From positions 108,623 to 172,622 of the forward strand of contig JAPPFL010000068.1 in the NCBI GenBank assembly GCA_028823855.1: a DNA stretch of 64,000 nucleotides. Reading direction: 5' to 3'. Position numbers and translations under genes: made by a program. Position 1 is the stretch's first letter. Each line of letters opens with the position of its first letter. Below, in pieces: positions 35,454 to 44,799 of this stretch. This stretch comes from Albidovulum sp. Lineage in GTDB: Bacteria; Pseudomonadota; Alphaproteobacteria; Rhodobacterales; Rhodobacteraceae. Below the pieces are notes generated by a model, which saw only the letters and a list, made by a program, of their open reading frames with translations, was not told where the DNA came from and searched no databases.

Positions 35454-37493
35454 ATGTCTGAACTCAAACTGGTCTGGGAACCGTTCAAACTCGGGAACCT
35501 GAATTTAAGGAACCGCATAGTCAGCACTGCGCACTCTCCTGCTTACGGAGAGGACGGTATGCCCAAGCTTCGCTACCAGCTTTATCACGAGGAAAAAGCA
35601 AAGGGCGGAATAGCCCTGACCATGTTTGGCGGTTCGTCGTCGGTGTCGGCCGACTCGCCCGCATCATTCGGCCAACTTGACGTATCGGGCGACGCTATCA
35701 TCCCCGTCTTCGAAGAGTTCGCCGAGCGAATCCATGCGCATGACGCGGCTCTTATTTGCCAAATCAGCCACATGGGAAGGCGTACGACGTGGGATTCCGG
35801 CGACTGGATGCCGCCTATTAGCGCAGGAACTGAACCTGAGCCGGCACACATGTCATTCGCTAAACCTATGGAGAAGGAAGATTTCGAAAGGGTACGAATC
35901 GATTACGCGAGCGCGGCGCAGCGGTGCAAATCGGGCGGACTCGATGGATGCGAAGTATTCGTATCCGGGCATTTGCTAGGCCAATTCTGGTCTCCGGCCA
36001 TAAATCGACGCGTAGACGAATACGGCGGTTCGACGGAAAACAGATTAAGATTCACATTTGAGGTTCTGGAAGGAATCCGCGAGAAAGTTGGCGATTTCCT
36101 TGTCGGAATCAGATTTTCCGCCGATGAGATGATAGCTGGCGGGCTGGATGTGGACGATACGGTGGAGATAGGATTGCGAATATCCGAAAGCGGTCTCGTC
36201 GATTATTTCAACCTGGTATCTTCCAACAACTGGACCTTTCCAGGAGTCGCAAAGTCGGTTCCCACGATGGCGTACGGTAGCATGCCCGCCGTTCGTTTGG
36301 TCGGTAAAATCCGCAACGCGACCGGAATGCCGGTTGTTCACGCCTGTCGGATCGGCGACTTGAGAACAGCGGAGCATGCGTTGGCGAGCGGATATGTCGA
36401 TCTCGTTGGCATGACTCGCGCGCATATTGCGGATCCGCGCCATCTCGCCAAATTCCGCGACGGGAGGGAGGCCGAAATCCGGCCGTGCGTTGGCGCCGGT
36501 TATTGCATCGATCGCATTTATGCGGGACGGGAGGCGCTTTGCGTGCACAATGCATCAACCGGGCGCGAACGGACATTTCCGCAGGAGGTTCCAAGATCGG
36601 TCGGCCGCCGCAAGAAAGTAGTAGTAGTAGGGGCGGGACCGGGCGGATTGGAGGCGGCTAGGATTTGCGCGGAACGCGGACATGAAGTCGTAATTTTCGA
36701 GGCGGCTTCCAAGCCGGGCGGACAAGTATTGCTAGCGGCCCAAGCGACTTGGCGAAAGGAATTGATCGGTATCGTTCGGTGGAGAATCGACCGTCTTGAC
36801 GTGCTCGGCGTATCGGTTCGCTGCGACAGTCTCGCAGATAAAGCCGAAGTGCTGGCGGAAAGTCCCGACGTCGTCATTGTAGCGACGGGCGGAGTTCCGA
36901 ACACCGAATTTTTCGAAGGCGCGAATCTAGCGTGCAGCACTTGGGATATTCTTTCGAGATCCGTTCGACCGGGAAAGAGCGTTCTTGTCTACGACGACCA
37001 CGGGCAGCATCAAGGACTTTCGACCGCCGAGGCGATCGCCGAGTCGGGCGCCTCGACTATTGAATTCGCCACTCCCGCGCGGCAACCAGGCAACGGCCTC
37101 GGTCCGACGAATTTCTCGATCCATTTGAGAAATCTATATTCGGCGGGCGTTGCGATGACCCCGAATCACCGTCTCCTTCGGATCGAAAGGGCAGGCGGTC
37201 GCCTAATCTGCACGCTGCAGAACGAATACGATCAAAGCAGGATCCAAAGAACTGTCGACGATGTCGTGGTTGAGCGCGGTACGGTTCCGAGCGACGCGCT
37301 TTATTTTGCCTTGAAGGACCTATCTCGCAACGGAGGGGTCGTGGACCTAGAGGCGATTAGTAGGCATCGGGCGAAGAGTTGCTGCGCCAATCCGAACGGA
37401 CGGTTCGAACTTTTCAGAATCGGAGACGCGATATCGTCCCGCAACATCCACGCCGCGATATACGATGCGCTGCGAGTGGGCATGTGCATTTAG
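35454..37493 (+). CDS. TMADH/DgcA-like FMN/Fe-S/FAD oxidoreductase, probable N-methyl amino acid demethylase
   Basis: The 679-aa protein has an N-terminal old-yellow-enzyme TIM barrel (about 1-340): WEPFKLGNLNLRNRIVSTAH, ICQISHMGRR, GCEVFVSGHLLGQFWSPAIN and RRVDEYGGSTENRLRF. A cluster region follows at 345-363, then an FAD/NAD(P)-binding half with KVVVVGAGPGGLEAARICAE. In trimethylamine dehydrogenase the [4Fe-4S] cluster has four Cys; here positions 345, 351 and 363 are Cys but 348 is Ala (CVGAGYC). I recall the same CVGA pattern in dimethylglycine/N-methylproline demethylases, which supports that role. ATG 35454 gives the canonical start. It is divergent from an amino acid ABC operon. The substrate is inferred. 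Confidence 0.85.
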   Translation: MSELKLVWEPFKLGNLNLRNRIVSTAHSPAYGEDGMPKLRYQLYHEEKAKGGIALTMFGGSSSVSADSPASFGQLDVSGDAIIPVFEEFAERIHAHDAALICQISHMGRRTTWDSGDWMPPISAGTEPEPAHMSFAKPMEKEDFERVRIDYASAAQRCKSGGLDGCEVFVSGHLLGQFWSPAINRRVDEYGGSTENRLRFTFEVLEGIREKVGDFLVGIRFSADEMIAGGLDVDDTVEIGLRISESGLVDYFNLVSSNNWTFPGVAKSVPTMAYGSMPAVRLVGKIRNATGMPVVHACRIGDLRTAEHALASGYVDLVGMTRAHIADPRHLAKFRDGREAEIRPCVGAGYCIDRIYAGREALCVHNASTGRERTFPQEVPRSVGRRKKVVVVGAGPGGLEAARICAERGHEVVIFEAASKPGGQVLLAAQATWRKELIGIVRWRIDRLDVLGVSVRCDSLADKAEVLAESPDVVIVATGGVPNTEFFEGANLACSTWDILSRSVRPGKSVLVYDDHGQHQGLSTAEAIAESGASTIEFATPARQPGNGLGPTNFSIHLRNLYSAGVAMTPNHRLLRIERAGGRLICTLQNEYDQSRIQRTVDDVVVERGTVPSDALYFALKDLSRNGGVVDLEAISRHRAKSCCANPNGRFELFRIGDAISSRNIHAAIYDALRVGMCI

Positions 37494-37898
37494 TGGTCGA
37501 CTCGATGCGCATAGCGTTCGCGTTCCGAGAGGAATTGCTCGCAAAGAAGGAGATTTGCCGAAAGGCGGAGGTGCGGGCAGTTTGAGTGAGATTCGTGGCG
37601 GCGCGCAAAAAACGAATGCATTGACTGTCCGGCTTTAAATGGCGCTATCGGTCTCAGCGGTACTTGCCGTCGTCCCGGCCGCTGAATTTATGCGTTACAT
37701 TAAATTGAACTTGCCGCGGATTAAATCCGATCTAGAATGGGTCGGTTTGAAAATCCGAGGCAAGATTGGCGGAAGCTAGTTCAAGGATGCGTTTCGCCGA
37801 TTTAGCAGGGGCGCGATGCTGCTGGTTCCAAGAGTCCTTGGAATCGTATAATGGTCTAGAATTTTAAGGCAGTTTTGGCGCAGAAATATTAAAGGATA
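37494..37898. other. Gene-free stretch before the SDR gene
   Basis: About 400 bp with no protein-like frame. An AAAGGA site at 37891-37896 serves the SDR start. No hairpin terminator was clearly seen. Confidence 0.4.
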
Positions 37899-38675
37899 GT
37901 GAAATTGGCGACGACAGCGAAATATCCCGACCTGGATGGCCGTTCAGTGTTTATCACGGGAGGCGGCTCGGGCATAGGAGCGGCTCTCACGGAAGCGTTT
38001 CTGGAGCAGGGGTCCAAAGTTGCGTTCGTTCAGCGCACGGATGCAACGGAGTTTTGCAGCGAATTGGAATCGCGGCTCGGCAACAGACCGAGATATATTC
38101 CCTGCGACGTAACCGACATCGAGGCTCTTCGCAGCGCCATAGTGCAGGCGGCGTCGGAGAACGGGCCGATTTCGGTGCTGGTTAGCAATGCGGCGAATGA
38201 CGTTAGGCACCGAACTGAAGAATTGACGCCGGCGGATTGGGACAAAAATCAAGCGATAAACTTACGCCCTTACTTTTTTGCGGCTCAGGCGGTGGTGGGC
38301 GGCATGAAAGACCTTGGCGGGGGATCGATAATAAATTTTTCTTCGATTAGCTATATGATGGGGCTTGGCGAATACCCGTCATACGTGGCGGCGAATGCCG
38401 GAATCAACGGGTTGACGCGCGGTCTGGCGAGGGAATTCGGCGGCTTCGGGATCAGGGTGAATTCCGTCATGCCCGGTTGGGTGCTCACCGAAAAGCAACT
38501 AAGGTTGTGGGCAACGCCGGAACGCCTGGCCGCTCACCTTGAAAGGCAGTGCCTACCCGAGCACCTCGAACCGAAAGACATTGCGGGAGGCGTGCTGTTT
38601 CTAGCTTCCCAGGCCAGCAAGATGATGACGGGCCAAGCTCTGGTCATCGACGGAGGCGTGGTCGTTTCGGGCTGA
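37899..38675 (+). CDS. SDR-family oxidoreductase with Asn in place of the catalytic Lys
   Basis: The 258-aa short-chain dehydrogenase shows FITGGGSGIGAALTEAFLE (NAD(P)-binding), NAAN, NFSSISYMMG with the catalytic Ser, GIRVNSVMPGWVLTEKQLR, and a normal C-terminal LVIDGG. The active-site YxxxK reads YVAAN (Tyr162, Asn166), so the catalytic Lys is lost. Homologs in sugar dehydrogenation usually have AYTTAKAG here. The enzyme may be inactive or altered. GTG 37899 is only two bases from AAAGGA; TTG 37905 is better spaced. It may belong to the sugar locus downstream. Confidence 0.85.
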   Translation: MKLATTAKYPDLDGRSVFITGGGSGIGAALTEAFLEQGSKVAFVQRTDATEFCSELESRLGNRPRYIPCDVTDIEALRSAIVQAASENGPISVLVSNAANDVRHRTEELTPADWDKNQAINLRPYFFAAQAVVGGMKDLGGGSIINFSSISYMMGLGEYPSYVAANAGINGLTRGLAREFGGFGIRVNSVMPGWVLTEKQLRLWATPERLAAHLERQCLPEHLEPKDIAGGVLFLASQASKMMTGQALVIDGGVVVSG

Positions 38676-39103
38676 TTTCTGAATTCACTGGCGACGATTC
38701 AATCAAAATTCTACCGTTTGCAGAAATCTCTTTGAGTTGCTCAAAGACAAATCGCGCTCGATAAAGATTGATGCCGCGTGAAATTCCATTAGAATTGCCT
38801 CAGTGCGGGACAATGCGTAATCCTGATTGAGGGAGGTTCCTTCATACTGGCCGGCAGGCGCTACTCTTACTCTCTTCCCTTGTCGGTGCCGGCTTTTCTA
38901 GTTCGAACTATTTTTAAGCTTAAGCTCGCTGACATTAAAATTACAGAGACTGCGCGCGGCCCGGAAGTCCCGCGACCGTTCCAATTTCGGATACGAAGCG
39001 TTGCCCGCATTCGATTAAAATCTTCTAATTTTTCTGTTCTTGACCGAACCTATCGGATTTGTGAGCCGGTGGCGGGAAAGACCGGCATGAGCCGAAATTA
39101 ACG
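38676..39103. other. Gene-free stretch before the broken sugar permease
   Basis: About 430 bp. A permease gene of this type would normally be preceded by a partner permease and a binding-protein gene; neither is recognisable here. Short frames lack motifs. Confidence 0.4.
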
Positions 39104-40017
39104 ATGCCCATTGAACTCCGTTACGCGCGCAGACGCCTCATAGGGAGGGCGAGGTCGGCAAGCGCGAAAATCGACATGTACGGCGTCATTTGAATATGGA
39201 CGTTCGATTGCATCTTTCCGGTTTACTGGACGGCAACGACTTCGTTCAAGATTGCGCCAGATGTCATGCGCTGCCATTTGGTTCCATGGCTGGACTACGC
39301 GCCTAATTGGAAGGGCCGGAGGTCACTGGGCCCTTCGCCTGATACAATCCTCGAATTATCGACTCCCAGGGCGCAATTCCTGTCAAGCTTCTCGAATTCA
39401 TTCGTAGGCTCGGTTAGCGCCTCGTTGCTTGCCGTGATCCTCGGCACGACGGCCGCATACGGGCTTGGCCGATTCAACTACCGTTTCGGATTCATGCAAA
39501 ACCAGGTCATTTCGTTTTTTTCCTGTCGCAGCTGATTATACCGCCCGTTGTTCTCGCGCTTCCTTTGCTCGTTCTTTTCAAGGAGCTGGCTATGCTGGAC
39601 ACCCTTGCCGGCATAGTACTCCTGTACACCCTCATGGATCTTCCTATCGTTTTCTGGATCATGCGAGACCAGTTTAATTCTGTGCCGATCGAGCTTGAAG
39701 AAGCGGCGCTAGTCGACGGGCCTTCGATTTGGGGAGCGTTTTTCCTGATCGTCCTTCCGGTGGTTGTTCCTGGAATTGCCGCATCATTCATCTTTTCGAC
39801 GATATTTTGCTGGAACGAATATTTCTTCGCGTCGCTTCTTGCTAGCACGCACGCGACCACGCTTCCCGCGATGGTCGCCGCTCAGACCTGTTCGCAAGGC
39901 GTTGGCTGGAGGACAATTGCCGCATTGACGGGGGCATCGATTTCGCCGCTTCTACTCGTGGGGATCTTTCTGGAACGCTTAATCGTCAAAGAAATGGCGG
40001 CAGGCGCCGTCAAGTGA
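39104..40017 (+). pseudogene. Carbohydrate ABC transporter permease (MalG family), broken by a stop and a frameshift
   Basis: From ATG 39104 one frame encodes a MalG-type permease: TFDCIFPVYWTATTSFK, LVPWLDYAPNWKG, FSNSFVGSVSASLLAVILGT and AAYGLGRFNYRF. It has an in-frame TGA at 39191-39193 in the first membrane segment, and loses frame at a run of seven T near 39515-39521. The protein continues in another frame with PPVVLALPLLVLFKEL, the EAA loop IELEEAALVDGPSIWGAFFL and CWNEYFFASLL, to the end at 40017. One extra T in the run restores the frame. The homopolymer slip could be a sequencing error, but the TGA is independent. It lies tail-to-tail with the FGGY kinase. Confidence 0.82.
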
Positions 40018-40023
40018 GCGGGA

Positions 40024-41514
40024 CTAAATTCTTCGCATTAGCTCCTTGTTATTACGATAGAGATCCCGAAATACCGAGTAGCCGTTTTCGTAAACGGCAT
40101 CGGTCCGAGCAATAATTTTTTCCGATACGGGGTTCCAGGCATCGATATCTCTTTGCTCCGCTGCTCCAGCGGCCATGGCCGCTAGAAAGGCGTCCCCGTA
40201 GCTTGCGCCAATGGATATTTCGCGAAGGATTTGGTCGAAACCGGAAATATCGGATACTGACTGGAGCCAAATTCGGTTTTTCGTACCGCCTCCAACGGCA
40301 AGCAGCCGATTCGGTTTCGCGCCAATGTCTTCAAACGTTTCGATCACGTGCCGCGCGCCGTAGGCAATTCCTTCGAGAACGGCGCGATAAAGATCGGCGC
40401 GCGTATGCGTTAGGTTCAGCCCGAAAATGCACCCTTTTGCTTCGGGGTCATGCAGCGGAGTCCGCTCGCCGGAAAAATAGGGCAGAACGGCAAGGCCGCG
40501 CGCTCCCGGTGGCGAACCCGACGCCTCTTCAGCCAAAACAGGAAATGCCTGGTCCCGATCGAGTTCCTTCGCAAATGTATCGCGGAACCAGTGCGTGAGC
40601 GTTCCGCTTGTCGAAAGGCCCGCCAGGGACGCATGCTGCGCCGGAAACAGCCAGGGCGCGTACCAAAGCCTCCCGTCCGGTGTCCATTCGCCGGCGACCG
40701 TAACGAAAAACATCGTCGAGCCGTACATCACCATGAGATCGCCCGGGTTCATTGCGCCGACGCTAACGGCTTCCGCCGCCGCGTCGATTGTCCCGACGGT
40801 AACGGGTGTTCCTTCCGGAAGACCGGTGGCATTCGCTGCTTCGGCCGTCGTCGTGCCGGCGATTTCGTGCGACCATCCCAATTCGGGAAGGCGGTCGAGT
40901 TCGATGATTTCATCGCAAAGTGAATCGTCCCAGGAGCGCGTTAACGAATTGTAGATCGGCGTGAAATTTGCTGCGGTATAGTGGTCGATGATACAGCGTC
41001 CCGTCAGTTTCTGAACGAGGAATGTTGTCGAAGTCACTATTTTCGCGGCCTTCTCAAAGAGATCGGGCCTATTTATTCGCAGCCAAAGAATTTTTGGACC
41101 GACTGCTTGAGAATTCAAAGCATTGCCGTTGAACTCAATAATTCGCTCTTCGCCGATTTTGTCGGCAAGCAAGTCGATTTCTTTCGTGGCTCTGGTATCT
41201 ACTCCGTAAAGCACGGCATTCGACAGCGGTCCGCCTTCGCCGTCTACCGGAAGCATGCACGGCCCAATTGCGCTGATCGCAACGGCTTCGACGCTGCCGG
41301 TCCGTGCTCCGGGATGCGCCATCACACTTGAAGTCACATCGACGAATCCGTTCCACCAATCTTCTATTGGACGATGCTCTGCCCACCCCGGTTGCGGAAC
41401 GGTCATTTCATGTTTTCTGGCGGCCGATGCTACGATTTTTCCGACGCTGTCGCAGAGGGCCGCTTTGGTTTCAAATGTTCCGATATCTACGCCTAGGAAC
41501 AAGGACTTAGCCAT
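40024..41514 (-). CDS. FGGY-family carbohydrate kinase (xylulokinase-like)
   Basis: The 496-aa sugar kinase has FLGVDIGTFETKAALCDS (phosphate 1), GWAEHRPIEDWW, VGTIDAAAEAVSVGAM with the likely catalytic Asp, MVMYGSTMFFV, LPYFSGERTPLHDPEAKG and NRLLAVGGGTKNRIWLQSVSDI (adenosine motif). The sequence is closest to xylulokinase-like members whose substrates vary. It overlaps the start of the kinase with the end of the M42 gene by eight bases, so the two are cotranscribed. Neighbours (SgcX-like, SgcQ-like) suggest a dedicated sugar pathway. The sugar is unknown. Confidence 0.9.
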   Translation of the reverse strand: MAKSLFLGVDIGTFETKAALCDSVGKIVASAARKHEMTVPQPGWAEHRPIEDWWNGFVDVTSSVMAHPGARTGSVEAVAISAIGPCMLPVDGEGGPLSNAVLYGVDTRATKEIDLLADKIGEERIIEFNGNALNSQAVGPKILWLRINRPDLFEKAAKIVTSTTFLVQKLTGRCIIDHYTAANFTPIYNSLTRSWDDSLCDEIIELDRLPELGWSHEIAGTTTAEAANATGLPEGTPVTVGTIDAAAEAVSVGAMNPGDLMVMYGSTMFFVTVAGEWTPDGRLWYAPWLFPAQHASLAGLSTSGTLTHWFRDTFAKELDRDQAFPVLAEEASGSPPGARGLAVLPYFSGERTPLHDPEAKGCIFGLNLTHTRADLYRAVLEGIAYGARHVIETFEDIGAKPNRLLAVGGGTKNRIWLQSVSDISGFDQILREISIGASYGDAFLAAMAAGAAEQRDIDAWNPVSEKIIARTDAVYENGYSVFRDLYRNNKELMRRI

Positions 41515-42619
41515 TTGACGAACTCCTCTCCAGATCGCTGCCGCGAATGTCCGTCAACGCATGGGTCAGTAACTTGGCGAGGCCCGAGAGGTCGCGCAAG
41601 TCGCAAAGTTCCGCCGCCGAGTGGGAATATCGCATGGGAAATCCGACATCGACGCATGCAACGCCTTCGCCCAAGAACTGGATGTAGGAAAGATCGGTCA
41701 AGGCGCCGATATGCGCGCTGCGCTGAAGCGGGATTTCCGCCGTTCTTGCAGACCTTTCGATCAGCCGCACCAATCCCGGATGCGGAATGACGCCATTTAA
41801 AGTGCCGCGGCCGTGAAATGAAAACATGCTGATCGCCGGGCCTCCCCCGAGCCTGACTTCGCCGCGTTTGACCATATCGGGCGTATCCGCCGCTAGAATC
41901 AAGTCAATCTGAATGGCGACATCGGGATTTAGTTTCCGGGCGGCGGGCAGCACTCCTCGAAGGTTGTATTCTTCTTGCACCGAAAACAGGAAATGTACAG
42001 TGGGACGGATATTTCGAGTTGCCAGGACCCGAGCAACCTCCAGAATTACGGCGCACCCCGCTCTGTCATCGATAGAAGTTCCAGCCAGCCTGTTGCCTCC
42101 GACGCGCTCGCACCATGGCAGGTAGACGACCGGACAGCCAATCCTGATACCAGCCATACTTGTTTCGTCGGAACTTTCGAATCCCGCATCAATATACAGG
42201 TCCTTGCAAGTTAAAACGGAGTATTTTTCAATGTTGTCCGTCGCATGATGGGATTTGTTCGCTATGAAGCCGAGTATGTCGTTACCCTTATCCGTAGTTA
42301 TTACGACTCGCTGGGCCGGTAGAGATTTTTCGGGTAGGCCGCCGACGCGGTCGAACAAAATTCTTCCGTCGGATTCAATTTTCCTTACGATCCCCCCGAG
42401 CTGGTCCGCATGCGCGAACAGAAGCACCGAAGGTGCGTCCCCATCTCCTTCGATGGAAGCGTGCAAGTTGCCCAATATGTCTATTGTGCAATCGAGGCCA
42501 ATGCTTTCCAAATGTTTGCGAATTGCTGCCGAAACCCTTCCTTCATGACCGCTCAATCCGGGAATGAGGCAAAGCTCCCTGGCAATTTCGCCAATTCTAT
42601 CGTTTTCAAAGTCTACCAT
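41507..42619 (-). CDS. M42-family metallohydrolase (SgcX/FrvX-like)
   Basis: The 370-aa M20/M42-type hydrolase keeps all metal ligands: His in LFAHADQLGG, Asp in TSIDDRAGCAVILE, Glu-Glu in SVQEEYNLRG, Asp in LILAADTPDM, and His in RYSHSAAELCDL. Related proteins are listed as aminopeptidases or endoglucanase-like; in E. coli SgcX lies beside SgcQ in a sugar PTS operon. Here it lies between the FGGY kinase and an SgcQ-like gene, so a sugar-derived substrate is plausible. ATG 42619 is chosen; the frame back to 42709 overlaps the next gene. The reaction is not known. Confidence 0.87.
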   Translation of the reverse strand: MVDFENDRIGEIARELCLIPGLSGHEGRVSAAIRKHLESIGLDCTIDILGNLHASIEGDGDAPSVLLFAHADQLGGIVRKIESDGRILFDRVGGLPEKSLPAQRVVITTDKGNDILGFIANKSHHATDNIEKYSVLTCKDLYIDAGFESSDETSMAGIRIGCPVVYLPWCERVGGNRLAGTSIDDRAGCAVILEVARVLATRNIRPTVHFLFSVQEEYNLRGVLPAARKLNPDVAIQIDLILAADTPDMVKRGEVRLGGGPAISMFSFHGRGTLNGVIPHPGLVRLIERSARTAEIPLQRSAHIGALTDLSYIQFLGEGVACVDVGFPMRYSHSAAELCDLRDLSGLAKLLTHALTDIRGSDLERSSSNG

Positions 42620-42639
42620 TGCGCGACTCCGCGATTTGA

Positions 42640-43452
42640 TTATTCGCCGCGAGCCGCGCGCGCTCTTTTCATGAATTCGATGGCTCGAGACTTGTCGACC
42701 GGGTTCCAAGTGTCTCCGTCGACTTTAAGCGAAGATCCAACGATAACGCCATCGGACATTCTCAAGACTTCGGAAACCGTTTCAATCCTCACTCCGGTAT
42801 TGGCGAGGACAGGCACGCCTCGCACAGCTTCCTTTACCGCCTTCAGGTCGCTCATTGCCGCCGGTTCTCCCGTGATCGCGCCGGAGACCAGTAACGCGTC
42901 CGGTACGGATGAAAAAACTGCGCTCCTTGCTCGGTCGGCGAGACTGCGCCGGTCAAGCGAATAAGCGAATTCGGCGCTTACGTTATAGAAGACCTTGATT
43001 CCGTCGCCCCTAAGTCGATTGCGATAGCGAAGTGCTGCGCCCGCATCGGGCGACCAAATTCCCATGTCGGATGCGTACGTTCCAGTAAAGATTTCTCGAA
43101 CGAAAGCGGCGCCTGCCGCAACAGCGACCGAAATGCTGGCTTTTGAGTCCCAAAGTACGTTTACGCCGAAGGGAACATCGATCTTCTCGGCGAGACGGCC
43201 AAGGCCGTAGGCCATGGCAGCTACCGTCGCGGAGTCAACATTTAATTCGTACGGGCGGTCGTTTTCATTTCCGAACATGACCGCGTCGACGCCCGCGCGC
43301 TGCAACGCCTCAAGGTCTCGTTCCGCTCCCGCGACCAATCCTTCGATCCCGCATTTTGCATCATAGAGCGGACTGCCGGGCATGGCCCCGAAGTGGACCA
43401 TTGCAATAACGGGTTTAGCGGTACCGAACAGTCGCGCAAACTCATGTGTCAT
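42640..43452 (-). CDS. BtpA/SgcQ-family TIM-barrel protein
   Basis: The 270-aa protein has the BtpA pattern: KPVIAMVHFGAMPGSPLYD, AGVDAVMFGNENDRPY, PFGVNVLWDSKASISVA, AGAAFVREIFTGTYASDMG, and GVPVLANTGVRIETV with VIVGSSLKVDG. BtpA was named for photosystem I biogenesis in cyanobacteria; SgcQ in E. coli is in a sugar operon. The true reaction is unresolved, possibly a phosphosugar enzyme. ATG 43452 has GGAGAG upstream. It is the first gene of a tight three-gene set with the M42 and FGGY genes. Confidence 0.9.
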   Translation of the reverse strand: MTHEFARLFGTAKPVIAMVHFGAMPGSPLYDAKCGIEGLVAGAERDLEALQRAGVDAVMFGNENDRPYELNVDSATVAAMAYGLGRLAEKIDVPFGVNVLWDSKASISVAVAAGAAFVREIFTGTYASDMGIWSPDAGAALRYRNRLRGDGIKVFYNVSAEFAYSLDRRSLADRARSAVFSSVPDALLVSGAITGEPAAMSDLKAVKEAVRGVPVLANTGVRIETVSEVLRMSDGVIVGSSLKVDGDTWNPVDKSRAIEFMKRARAARGE

Positions 43453-44659
43453 TTTCTCTCCTCGAGCAGCTTCGGGCAAATTCCCGAGCGCACAGCTTGT
43501 CAACGCACATATGCTGCAAAACATGGGGATTGCAATGATCGGCTTGCTTCAAGCGAATAAAGTTCAGCGCGACAAGCAATTTCGAATTCGATGAATCGCC
43601 GTTTCTTTGAGCCGCTTCTTGACGGTGGTCTTCGGACACCCGGTACTCGGCGACGGTAAATTCTTCGAGCGCGCCAATTTGACCGGAGGCTTGAGAAGCC
43701 GATTCCGGGCGTTGTTGGCTGAGCCATATTGCGAAATTGCGAAACTTTTCGAAAACGGGCGCATTCTCGGCAACGATTCTTACCAAATGCCATTCATCGA
43801 ATTGCGTGTCTCGCCGCGGTTGCGGCGGCGGTACTGTCTGCCTTGAAGTGCCAAGCCTTATTGGTACTATTTGCGAGGTGAAGGTGGCGCTGCCGCGCTT
43901 GTAAAGAATGGACGTCAATGGGGACTGCATGCATGATTACCAATCTTTTTCCCGGGCATTAGACGCATCAAATTCCTTGCGGCGATTCTGGACGTTTTGA
44001 AAATTCCCCGCCAATCGGTTTCTCGATCCTTCCCGATTTCGTTTAATTTCCTTTTCCAGGCAGCTTAATTCATGACTCCGCATTCGGATTCATTCGATCC
44101 CTTCCGGAATCATTCCTTGCCAGCACCGGCTTGTTCATGTATTGTTCGCAATGCGGGAAGTTCGAGCTTGCCGCTGGCAGGCATTGCCTATGCGCGGTAG
44201 GCTCGACCTCGCGGGAGAAAGCGCCTCATTTCGAAACATCGTCTACCGGCCATTGCCGGGAACTTGGGCCAAGGCTCGCCGGCTAGGTCGAGGCCTGACG
44301 GTTCGTCTGGAACGAAACGCTTGCGCGGCAGAATGTGGCTTTCGAAGCGGCCGTCCGCATCTTTTTTCTCGCTCGGCAGGCTGTTCACCGAACTACGGCG
44401 CGAATTCACTCGGCTGTCGAGGTGTTTGCTCGCTATTGGCCGCTACTTCCAGGAGCACCGGACCGACGCCTGATCCTCGGCTTTCTGGCGCGAAGGGTTT
44501 CCCGGGTTCAAATCCCTCCGCGGGTCGGCGTCTTTTACCGTCCACGACGATGTCCTCTTAAGCGGTGACCGGATCAGCATACCCGGTATCGGCCGGCTTC
44601 GCATTCGACGGCGCGGCGGCAACACCCGTCGGAAGGGCATGCCGAAATGCGCGGTACTG
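43453..44659. other. Gene-free stretch upstream of the SgcQ-like gene
   Basis: About 1.2 kb with overlapping low-quality frames on both strands. None has a recognised domain. A GGGTTCAAATCCCT stretch at about 44508-44521 resembles a tRNA T-arm but no tRNA folds around it. The region probably contains the promoter of the btpA-M42-FGGY set on the minus strand and remains of mobile DNA. Confidence 0.4.
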
Positions 44660-44799
44660 ATGCGCGGCGGACACGAACCGAAGCGGGTTTCGACCGGGCG
44701 CATGTAAACGCCTTGGCAAATGCGCATCAACCAACCGGCATGCGCGAGAAGCGCCAGCGCCTGGTCCACCGTCTTGCGCCTTCCCAAATGGAGGAGAGA
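44660..44799 (-). pseudogene. Fragment of a DUF6088/AbiEi-like antitoxin
   Basis: One minus-strand frame reads LLHLGRRKTVDQALALLAHA and continues GWLMRICQGVYMRPVETRFG. This matches the winged-helix start of DUF6088/AbiEi-type antitoxins, which have LGSRxAVDQALSRLxRxGxLxRVxRGLYVRP. The N-terminus and the rest of the protein are missing or in other frames, and no nucleotidyltransferase toxin partner is visible. It is a decayed toxin-antitoxin remnant. Confidence 0.55.

Noticed and set aside
44505..44535. tRNA-like T-arm (GGGTTCAAATCCCT)
   Set aside because: The flanking bases form only three of five T-stem pairs, and no D-arm, anticodon arm, acceptor pairing or CCA is found around it. At most an attachment-site remnant.
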